The notes under the pieces: model-generated
Seen by the model: only the letters and a program-made list of their open reading frames with translations
What the model was told of the DNA's origin: nothing
Database searches by the model: none
Translations under genes and position numbers: made by a program
Assembly (NCBI GenBank): GCA_013298375.1
Contig: JAAFHM010000053.1
Location: 1 to 15,226 of the forward strand
From: Ignavibacteria bacterium
GTDB taxonomy: Bacteria; Bacteroidota; Ignavibacteria; Kapaibacteriales; UBA4661
DNA length: 15,226 bases
Direction: 5' to 3'
Part shown: one piece after another, positions 1-7,053 of the stretch
Layout of the letters: the number at the start of each line of letters is the position of its first letter
Position numbering within the stretch: position 1 is the first letter of the stretch

Positions 1-2
1 AA

Positions 3-3000
3 ACCGACATTATTAGCGCTGCCCGAAGAGAAGATGTGCGCGTTTACATCGTTACACTCGGCTTGCGTGCGCCTTTGTTGTTGCAAAATGTAGCACGAGC
101 AACGGGCGGATTTGTCTTGGAAAATGTACTGACTCCTGAACAGGCGCGGAACGCTTTTTATACGATTTTGATTGCCGCGCAAGACACGCCGCCCTGCGAT
201 ATTGTTTGGCAAAGTGAGCCTCCCGTAAGCGATTGCGGGACAATCGGGGCATTTTTTCGCTCTGTTGCCATGACGGTCAATGGTCTCCCCTTTGGGCTGC
301 CGCAAACGACCACCGTTGACGCAAGTTCTGGCTACACGCTGCCCGCTCCGCCACAAGCACAACTTCTCGTTAATCCGCCAAGCGTGGGATTTAATTTAAC
401 ACAAGCGCAAATCGGTGTTCGTCAAACCCGCACCGTTACCGTCACGGCGCGAAATGCGGACTATCGGATTTTTAATATTGTTTCCAGCGATACGACTTTC
501 AAAGTCACGCCCACGCAATTTGCCCTTGCTAATGGCACAAGTCAAACCCTTACCGTGAGTTTCACCGCCAGCACGTCGGGCTACGTTGTTTCAAATTTTA
601 CTATCGTCGCTGACACGTGTTCCAATGGGTTTTATGCTGTTGCCCGAACAACAGTCCCGCCTGTGCGACCAACGCTTGTATTGACGTTTCCTAACGGCGG
701 ACAACGCTTTTTGGCAGGAACCGATAGCATCATTACATGGCGAGGAATTGCCCCCGATGACAGTGTTCGTCTTGAGTACAGCATTGATAGCGGTAGAACA
801 TGGAATTTAATTGTAGAGCGTGCCGGTGGACTGCGTTACAACTGGCGCGGAATACCGAATACTCCCAGCGAGCGTTGTTTGATGCGTGTTACGCAACTGG
901 TGACTTCGCCCGATCCCGACACGATTATTAGCGTAACAAATATGGCGGCGCTTGCCCGATTCACCTCCTCTGGGGAGCGTGTGGCGGCGGGCGTTGACGG
1001 ACAAGTAACCTTTTGGGATTCGTTTAATCGAGCATTCTACGGCGGGCAGGTGCGACACCGCAGTTCAATTCGTAGCATGGACACATCGCCAGACGGAATG
1101 AGGCTTGCGACGGCAGATGATAGCGGAACAATCGTGATTTGGGACACACAAGGAGCGCGATTATCGTCGGCGATTGTCGGAAGCGTCGGCAGTGCTGTCC
1201 GCTACAGCCCTGACGGACGCTTGCTTGCAACGGCGGGCGGGACAGACCCGAACAGCCCCAATGCAGCACTATTGCAATTCTACAATGCCGAAACAACGCA
1301 ACTTGTCCGCGAAGTCCGCTACTCTGCCGGACTCGGGCGACCACGCGAACTCTTTTTCCACCCGGATGGTACTGTTATCGGCATGGTACGTGGCGACGGG
1401 GCGGTGATGTTTTGGAATGTACAAACGGGTGCTGTTGTACCAGCCCCGATCGGCTCGTCCCGTGAAAACAACGGTGCGACCTTCAGCCCCGATGGAAAAG
1501 AATTGGTCTTGGCAAAGCGTACTGGTGTTGAGCGGTGGGATTGGCAACGCGGCTTGTTGCTGCGCCGTTTTGCGACGGGGGTAAACATTGTCAGCGTGCG
1601 CTTCAGCCCGAATGGGCGACGCATTATCACCTCTGCGCTCACCAATGGAGTGAGTATTTGGGATGCTGGCGGCGTGAATGCTCTAGTGCGCACCCTACGC
1701 ATTCCGGGCGAAGAATCGACGTTTGCCGAATATCATCCCGATTCGCGCCGTTTTCTGACGGTGGGTAATCAAATTGCCCGTGTTTATGCGCTTGCCGAAC
1801 CGATTGCATTACAGCGAGATGTGTCCGATAGTCTTTGGGCGATTGTTGCGCCCGATGCTGTTGGGCAGAATGTGGATATGCGCACATCACTTGTCGGTGT
1901 GCCGAAAGATTCGGTTATTCAAGCATTTATCCGTAATACGGGGACGTATCCGGTACGGGTGGATTCCATCTATTTCACGGGCGCAAATCCTGAAGATTTC
2001 GAGTTGGTTTCTGGTATTCCGGCGCTTTTGCCCGTCGGTGCATCGCTGAATGTGGAATTTCGCTTCCGTCCTAGTGTTGCTGGGGAGCGTACCGCTTCTC
2101 TCAACATTGTTTTGCAGCACACAACGCTTCAATACACGATTCGCGGCGTTGGGCTTACACCAACATTGCAAATTGTGGGGACGTTTATTGACTTTGGGAA
2201 TGTTTTGGTGGGATCGCGGCGTGATACGGTTGTTACGGCGGTACTGCGTAATTCGGGCATGACACCTATCGGCGTAACGGCAACTCAACTCGGTGGACCT
2301 GACAACGTGCAGTTTTCTATCCTTTCGGGAACGCCAATGTTTACACTTGCGCCCGGAGAAGCCCGCCAAATCACGCTTCGTTTTGCACCAGGACAAGTCG
2401 GTCGGGCAAATGGTTCGATTATTTTTAACTACGGCAATGGCTTAACAGCGACAATACGGTTACTGGGTAATGGCGTATTGGTGCTTCCAACGCCGCCTTG
2501 TACCGTGCGCTTGAACGATACATCGGGTCGCCCGAATGACAGAATTTGCCTCTCACTGCTGCAATCATGCTCTGGTCAGCCCGAATTTTCTACCAGTGTA
2601 ACCGTGTTGGTGAGTTTTAATGCGTCGTTGCTGCTCCCGCAAGCTCCTACGCCGCTTGGGGTGGTAGCAAATGGCATTCGTTACGTTCCCATCACGCTAA
2701 ATTTACGCCCTGTCTCCGCAACAGCCTCCACGCGGCAGTTGGATGTGAGCCCGTTGGAAAATATGTGTTTTGGTGTGATGTTGGGGAATACGACTTCGAC
2801 ACGGATAAACGTTGAGGTGATTAGCCCTCCGGGCGCGTATTTGAACACGTCGAGTGCAAATTTCCGCCTCATTACATCTATTGCGGGCGGAACGCATCTC
2901 TTTTTCTCTTCGACCGCCACACTGCGTATTCTCACAACACAGCCCAATCCGGCAAGCGACCAAATCACTGTCCGCTATAACGCACCCACGGCCGCCGCAC

Positions 3001-3179
3001 TAACACTCACGTTACTGGATGTTTTCGGACGCACAGCAAAAACACAAATGCTTACCCCACGCGCTATTGGGCAGAATGAGGTGGTGCTGCCCGTGAGTGA
3101 TGTAGCGCCCGGTGTCTATTTTGTGCGGTTGAGTTCAGGGCGAGAAACGGCTACGCAGCGCGTTTTGATAGCGCGGTAA
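3..3179 (+). CDS. Large secreted mosaic protein (VWA end, HYDIN-like modules, WD40 propeller, T9SS sorting domain), 5'-partial
   Basis: The frame is open to the left edge, so the gene starts outside the window; the GTG at 36 is internal. Residues here count from 36. Residues 1-50 look like the end of a von Willebrand A domain (strand VRVYIVTLG, then NVARATGG). Residues about 110-210 form an Ig-like HYDIN/ASPM-type module. Residues 212-300 are a second beta module opening LTFPNGGQRFLAGTDSIITW, the pattern of Kre9/Knh1-like domains. Residues 301-586 are WD40-like repeats (recurring SPDG/SPNG turns and VxxW/IWD endings). Residues 600-815 hold two HYDIN/choice-of-anchor-type modules (DFGNVLVGS, then LAPGEARQITLRFAP). 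Residues 964-1047 are a type IX secretion C-terminal sorting domain (TQPNPASDQITVRY, DVFGR, APGVYFVRL). The protein is probably exported by T9SS and surface-attached or released. Its ligand is unknown; binding or adhesion is inferred. The T9SS call is strong; module borders are approximate. Confidence 0.9.
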   Translation, partial: TDIISAARREDVRVYIVTLGLRAPLLLQNVARATGGFVLENVLTPEQARNAFYTILIAAQDTPPCDIVWQSEPPVSDCGTIGAFFRSVAMTVNGLPFGLPQTTTVDASSGYTLPAPPQAQLLVNPPSVGFNLTQAQIGVRQTRTVTVTARNADYRIFNIVSSDTTFKVTPTQFALANGTSQTLTVSFTASTSGYVVSNFTIVADTCSNGFYAVARTTVPPVRPTLVLTFPNGGQRFLAGTDSIITWRGIAPDDSVRLEYSIDSGRTWNLIVERAGGLRYNWRGIPNTPSERCLMRVTQLVTSPDPDTIISVTNMAALARFTSSGERVAAGVDGQVTFWDSFNRAFYGGQVRHRSSIRSMDTSPDGMRLATADDSGTIVIWDTQGARLSSAIVGSVGSAVRYSPDGRLLATAGGTDPNSPNAALLQFYNAETTQLVREVRYSAGLGRPRELFFHPDGTVIGMVRGDGAVMFWNVQTGAVVPAPIGSSRENNGATFSPDGKELVLAKRTGVERWDWQRGLLLRRFATGVNIVSVRFSPNGRRIITSALTNGVSIWDAGGVNALVRTLRIPGEESTFAEYHPDSRRFLTVGNQIARVYALAEPIALQRDVSDSLWAIVAPDAVGQNVDMRTSLVGVPKDSVIQAFIRNTGTYPVRVDSIYFTGANPEDFELVSGIPALLPVGASLNVEFRFRPSVAGERTASLNIVLQHTTLQYTIRGVGLTPTLQIVGTFIDFGNVLVGSRRDTVVTAVLRNSGMTPIGVTATQLGGPDNVQFSILSGTPMFTLAPGEARQITLRFAPGQVGRANGSIIFNYGNGLTATIRLLGNGVLVLPTPPCTVRLNDTSGRPNDRICLSLLQSCSGQPEFSTSVTVLVSFNASLLLPQAPTPLGVVANGIRYVPITLNLRPVSATASTRQLDVSPLENMCFGVMLGNTTSTRINVEVISPPGAYLNTSSANFRLITSIAGGTHLFFSSTATLRILTTQPNPASDQITVRYNAPTAAALTLTLLDVFGRTAKTQMLTPRAIGQNEVVLPVSDVAPGVYFVRLSSGRETATQRVLIAR

Positions 3180-3198
3180 ACTTGGTCTGTAACAATCT

Positions 3199-3250
3199 TC
3201 GACAAACTCGGCTTGGGAATGTCGTGTATCCTCGTACTGAGTTTGTCAAG
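3199..3250. repeat. Intergenic palindrome, REP-like hairpin
   Basis: GACAAACTCGG (3201-3211) pairs with CTGAGTTTGTC (3237-3247) with one G-U pair, around a loop of about 25 bases. Partial complementarity continues outside the arms (CTTC against AAGG, one mismatch). No T-run follows, so this is not a typical intrinsic terminator. The arms resemble the TTCGACAAGCTCAG / CTGAGCTTGTCGAA palindromes dispersed between genes in many bacterial genomes. It sits between the T9SS-protein gene and the yfiR-like gene, where it could stabilise 3' mRNA ends or stop transcription weakly. Confidence 0.5.
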
Positions 3251-3312
3251 GCATTGAGTTGTTTGTATTTGTAACCTTATATATCTCTCTCTTGTTGGGA
3301 AAACTTGACGGT

Positions 3313-3837
3313 ATGAGGCAATATATCAAAATATGGCTTGTGATACTCTTCATGCTGCTGTCGGGCGCAAGAATACTTGCCCAGCAGGGCTTGTTTGAAT
3401 CGCTCTATATCCTCAAGATGACAGCAATGGTGCGCTATCCAGCCGAGCGCTCATCGGGCGACTATATCATCGGCGTTGTGGGCAGCCCCGATATTGCCGC
3501 ACAGCTTGACCGCTCGCTCACAGGCAAAAAAGTCGGCGAACAGACCATCAAAGTCCGGCTTTTTGACGAGATTTCCGGTCTCGCTTCCTGCCATATCATT
3601 TTTCTTCCCGACCAATACAGCAAAAAACTTCAACGTGTTCTTGAGGCAGTACGCGGCAAGTCCGTTCTTATCATCACTAAAGGGGCAGGTATGGCAAAGG
3701 AAGGCAGCCATATTAGTATTTTAGCCACCGGAGAAAAGAAGTTTGAAGTCAACAAAAAAGCTGCCGAAGCCGTTGGATTGCGCTTGCAGGACGATCTGCT
3801 CCGCCTGGCAACGATTGTCGAAGGAGGTACACAATGA
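3313..3837 (+). CDS. YfiR/HmsC-family (DUF4154) periplasmic protein
   Basis: The 174-residue product begins with a Sec signal peptide (hydrophobic WLVILFMLLSGA, likely cut after ILAQ or nearby). The mature part follows the YfiR pattern: YPAERSSGDYIIGVVG near the start, CHIIFLPDQ in the middle, then GSHISILATGEKKFEVN and a final LLRLATIVEGG helix. In Pseudomonas, YfiR is a periplasmic repressor of the membrane diguanylate cyclase YfiN. In Bacteroidota, relatives often sit beside TonB receptors or sensor proteins and their partner is mostly unknown. No GGDEF gene is present here. The mature protein has one cysteine, so the paired disulfides of Pseudomonas YfiR are missing. An in-frame TTG at 3259 would add 18 residues ahead of the signal peptide; the ATG is preferred because it starts the signal directly. 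The stop overlaps the next start (ATGA). Confidence 0.85.
   Translation: MRQYIKIWLVILFMLLSGARILAQQGLFESLYILKMTAMVRYPAERSSGDYIIGVVGSPDIAAQLDRSLTGKKVGEQTIKVRLFDEISGLASCHIIFLPDQYSKKLQRVLEAVRGKSVLIITKGAGMAKEGSHISILATGEKKFEVNKKAAEAVGLRLQDDLLRLATIVEGGTQ
3821..3836 (+). promoter_or_regulatory. Consensus Shine-Dalgarno and ATGA overlap
   Basis: AAGGAGGT (3821-3828) lies 5 bases before the ATG at 3834, inside the last codons of the yfiR-like gene. The TGA stop (3835-3837) overlaps the ATG. The pair is therefore very probably translationally coupled and made in fixed proportion. Confidence 0.85.
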
Positions 3838-5957
3838 TACGCTATCATCACCCTGCAAGCCGCATCTACATTGCTGTTTTGGCATTGGTACTCATACTCT
3901 CACTGATAATAACAGGCGAAATTTTTGCGCAAGATTCCTCTATGGGCAAACAAGAACGCACCTTGTCGGCAAAACCGACTCGCAAGCAAATTCTCGCCAT
4001 GAAGTTCGAGGAATTAAGCGCCTTGTCGCTGGAAGAAATCACGGAACTCTCCCGTATTGTCGGGGTTACGTCGGTGGACGAATTGCTGAAATTGCTGGTA
4101 AATACCGCCTCGAAGTCCGATGAAACCTTGAACGACGCACCCGGAATAGTCTCTGTTATCACGGCGAAAGAAATCGCGCTTTTTGGCGCTCGGACGCTTA
4201 CCGACGTTCTCAATTATGTTGTTTCCGTCCAACTCTACGCTTCACCGCTTTTTCAGAATAATTTCACCATGCGCGGTGATTTATTCCGCTCTCTTTCGAG
4301 TAAACACGTTCTTATCCTCATCAATGGTCGCCCAATGAGAGAATCGCTCTTTGGAGGCATCTACGCACAAGTTCTGAACGGCTTTCCGCTTGCTTCTATT
4401 GAACGGATTGAGGTTCTGCGAGGTCCCGGCTCGGTCTTGTACGGTTCAAATGCGTTCACCGGAACGGTTAATATTATCACCAAAACATCGAATGAAGCAA
4501 GTGTTTCTGCGCGTGGCGGAACATTCGGTGCTGTCACGGCTTCCGCCGAAGCAGGCGCATCGTTCAAAACACCACTTGGCGACGCACGATTTGATGCGGG
4601 CTTGCAGTATAATGATCTTCCAAACTGGACGCTGCCTTTCCGTTTACCGCCGCAGATGGGCAGACCGCCACAAGAAATTTCCTATAATGCCTTTCAACGC
4701 TCTCTTAGCGCGATGGCTTCTGCCTCCTTGGGTGGATTGAAAGCGCAACTGTTTGTCACCGACTACCGTGCAAGTACCTTTGGACCGGCAATTACGCGCC
4801 CGCCCTCTGTCTTAACAAATTTCACCCTCAATGCTGACCTTAGCTATACCCATATCTTCTCGGATGCTTTGCAAGCTACGCTCAGTGGTACGCTTAATCG
4901 TTATGAAACAAAACACGTTGAACGGCTTTTTTCCAATGACGGACTGCTCGAATTAACCCTGAATTATAAACCCACCAATACACTCAATATCCTGATTGGT
5001 GGCTTGCTGCATAGCCGTTATGGAGTACAAACATTTGCTTCCAATGCTTCCGTTATTGTGCCGGAATATAGTCAATTATGGTGGAGCGCTTACGCCGAGG
5101 TGCATTGGCAACCCATTGAAAATTTGAAATTTACGGCTGGCGCACAGTTAAACAAAGCGGTGAATATTGATGCCGATATTTCGCCTCGTCTTGCTGTCAT
5201 TTGGAATATTACCTCAGAATTTGGCGTAAAAGCCTTCTACGGTCAAGCATTTCGGGCAGCCGTTGGATTTGAGAATTTTTCGATTAACCAAAATGGTCTT
5301 GGCAATCCACGTCTCCGCCCCGAAACGAACGAGTCTCTGGATGCAGAAGTGTTCTGGGAACAAGAGAACGTGCGCCTTGCCGCCGTGTATTTTCACTCAT
5401 GGCAAAATAACCTCATTGCTCCTCGCAATGTCGCTCCACCCGGACAGCCCGCACGAACTGAAATGCAGAATTTTGGTTCATTCCAACTGGAAGGCGCGGA
5501 ATTAGAGGCAAAATACGCACCAACCAACGAATTGTATATCTTGGGTTCGGTGTCATATCAAACAAATACCGATGGACCAACGCTGCGCGATGTGACGATG
5601 ATGCCAAATTGGATGGTCAAAGTCGGCATTGGCTATGACACAAAAAATGGCATTGCCGCAAGTATTTTCAATACGTTCAACAGCAAGCCCAATATTTTAC
5701 CAACGCCAAACGGTACGCCGCCGATACCACAGATTAACCCTACTATTGATGGCTACAACCTTCTGAGCGCCAATGTGAATATTGATATTACCGACTTGTT
5801 CGATATTGTCGGATTGCCGCATATTATCATCAATCTTCGAGGTGAAGATATTCTTTCGGCAGGTGCAATCTGGATGCCGGACATTACTCGTCGTATCAAT
5901 AGCATACCGCTTTTCCCCGGACGCGGCTTCTATGGCGGGGTTTCGGTGAGGTTTTAA
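3834..5957 (+). CDS. TonB-dependent outer-membrane receptor
   Basis: The 707-residue protein opens with a signal peptide (hydrophobic residues 13-27, likely cut after A32 in EIFAQ). A pre-plug stretch rich in Leu/Glu follows (residues 50-90, KFEELSALSLEEITEL). The plug domain covers about 92-214 and has the usual landmarks: DAPGIVSVIT, MRGD, HVLILINGRPMRES, and IERIEVLRGPGSVLYGSNAFTG ending in VNIITK. The remainder is a beta-barrel with alternating strands and closes with an aromatic C-terminus (GVSVRF), as outer-membrane barrels do. It lacks a CarboxypepD_reg/SusC-like N-terminal domain, so it is closer to the BtuB/FepA type than to SusC. The substrate (siderophore, cofactor, peptide or other) cannot be read from the sequence. 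Coupling to the YfiR-like gene suggests a shared task, for example ligand sensing or uptake at the outer membrane with a periplasmic partner. Confidence 0.92.
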   Translation: MIRYHHPASRIYIAVLALVLILSLIITGEIFAQDSSMGKQERTLSAKPTRKQILAMKFEELSALSLEEITELSRIVGVTSVDELLKLLVNTASKSDETLNDAPGIVSVITAKEIALFGARTLTDVLNYVVSVQLYASPLFQNNFTMRGDLFRSLSSKHVLILINGRPMRESLFGGIYAQVLNGFPLASIERIEVLRGPGSVLYGSNAFTGTVNIITKTSNEASVSARGGTFGAVTASAEAGASFKTPLGDARFDAGLQYNDLPNWTLPFRLPPQMGRPPQEISYNAFQRSLSAMASASLGGLKAQLFVTDYRASTFGPAITRPPSVLTNFTLNADLSYTHIFSDALQATLSGTLNRYETKHVERLFSNDGLLELTLNYKPTNTLNILIGGLLHSRYGVQTFASNASVIVPEYSQLWWSAYAEVHWQPIENLKFTAGAQLNKAVNIDADISPRLAVIWNITSEFGVKAFYGQAFRAAVGFENFSINQNGLGNPRLRPETNESLDAEVFWEQENVRLAAVYFHSWQNNLIAPRNVAPPGQPARTEMQNFGSFQLEGAELEAKYAPTNELYILGSVSYQTNTDGPTLRDVTMMPNWMVKVGIGYDTKNGIAASIFNTFNSKPNILPTPNGTPPIPQINPTIDGYNLLSANVNIDITDLFDIVGLPHIIINLRGEDILSAGAIWMPDITRRINSIPLFPGRGFYGGVSVRF

Positions 5958-6072
5958 GGGCGAGCATCTAAGCAAGAGTAGATACAGGACCTGTGAAGGC
6001 GCATCAATACTTATTCCAATTGTCATCGGATATTGCAATACTATTTCTTCTTTTCACCCAATACTCCACATA

Positions 6073-6990
6073 ATGCAACGTTTTCTTCTTCAATTATCGG
6101 CTATTGTTGCCTTGTCGGTCAATTTTGCTACGCTCCAAAGCCACGCACAGCCTGTGCGCGACCTTACCGCCGAGCAGCTTTTCACACGAAACTGCGAAGG
6201 ACCTGTTGTGGACGGGCGTGGGCGCTTGTTTGTGGTGAATTTCGAGCGTGATGGCACGATTGGCTTGGTAAAAACAGAGCGATTGAAAGAAGGCACAAAG
6301 GCTGAAGTGGAGCGCTTTGCAACGCTTCCATCGGGAAGTATCGGGAACAGTTTGCGCATGGGAAAGCGTGGTGAAATCTATATTGCCGACTATAAAGCGC
6401 ATAATATCTTGCTTCTGGATACGACAACGAAGACTGTCCACGAATACGTCCATTCCGAGCGGTTTAATCAGCCAAACGACCTCTGCATCACATCTCAAGG
6501 GGTTCTTTTCGCCTCCGACCCGAATTGGAAGGACTCGACGGGGAAACTGTGGCGTATTGACCCCACTGGCGATGGGTTGACGGGAAGAGCTATATTGATT
6601 GACAGCGCGATGGGAACAACTAACGGAATCACGTGCAGCCCCGATGAAACCACGCTCTACGTCAATGAAAGCCTCCAACGTCGCATTTGGGCATATCGTC
6701 TGGATAAAGCGGGGAATATTGCGCAGAAGCGCTTGTTTGCTTCGTTTACAGACTTTGGCTTGGATGGAATGAAATGCGACAACGCGGGAAATCTCTATGT
6801 TACGCGCTATGGTAAGGGCGTAATTGCCGTATTTTCGCCGAAAGGGACGCTGATACGAGAAATTCCACTCAAAGGCAAAGATTGTAGCAATCTCACCTTC
6901 GGCGGAAAAGACGGCAAAACGGTCTATGTCACAATGCAAGACCGCAAATGTGTGGAAACATTTCGGGTCGACATTGGCGGAAAGCAATAA
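6073..6990 (+). CDS. Exported SMP-30/gluconolactonase/LRE-like beta-propeller protein
   Basis: The 305-residue protein has a Sec signal peptide (residues 1-25, cleavage SHA|QP), so it acts in the periplasm or outside the cell. The rest is a six-bladed propeller of the SMP-30/gluconolactonase/LRE class. Four positions match the metal and substrate residues of characterised members: E42 (CEGP), N135 (QPNDL), N184 (TNGI) and D231 (LDGMKCD). Their spacing is close to that of human SMP-30 (E18, N103, N154, D204). A calcium- or zinc-dependent sugar lactonase is the family activity, but many exported members have unknown substrates. The start is supported by the signal peptide; no clear Shine-Dalgarno is seen. 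The gap before it (5958-6072) shows no strong element. The flavin dehydrogenase gene follows after 63 bases and may be co-transcribed. Confidence 0.82.
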   Translation: MQRFLLQLSAIVALSVNFATLQSHAQPVRDLTAEQLFTRNCEGPVVDGRGRLFVVNFERDGTIGLVKTERLKEGTKAEVERFATLPSGSIGNSLRMGKRGEIYIADYKAHNILLLDTTTKTVHEYVHSERFNQPNDLCITSQGVLFASDPNWKDSTGKLWRIDPTGDGLTGRAILIDSAMGTTNGITCSPDETTLYVNESLQRRIWAYRLDKAGNIAQKRLFASFTDFGLDGMKCDNAGNLYVTRYGKGVIAVFSPKGTLIREIPLKGKDCSNLTFGGKDGKTVYVTMQDRKCVETFRVDIGGKQ

Positions 6991-7053
6991 AGCCGTATTT
7001 TTCACCATCGAACATCACCGCGAATTTTTCTCATTATTTCATCACCAACGACT

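Noticed and set aside
1887..2396. A 169-codon - strand frame inside the T9SS protein
   Set aside because: It is a composition shadow of the HYDIN-like modules, with a low-likelihood Arg/Asn/His-rich product.
3259..3312. TTG start for the YfiR-like gene
   Set aside because: It would add 18 residues ahead of a normal signal peptide; ATG 3313 starts that signal directly.
6094..7008. A 304-codon open frame on the - strand, antisense to the SMP-30-like gene
   Set aside because: It mirrors almost the full length of a well-supported gene, has no recognisable domain and no initiation signal; it is a shadow of the + strand codon pattern.
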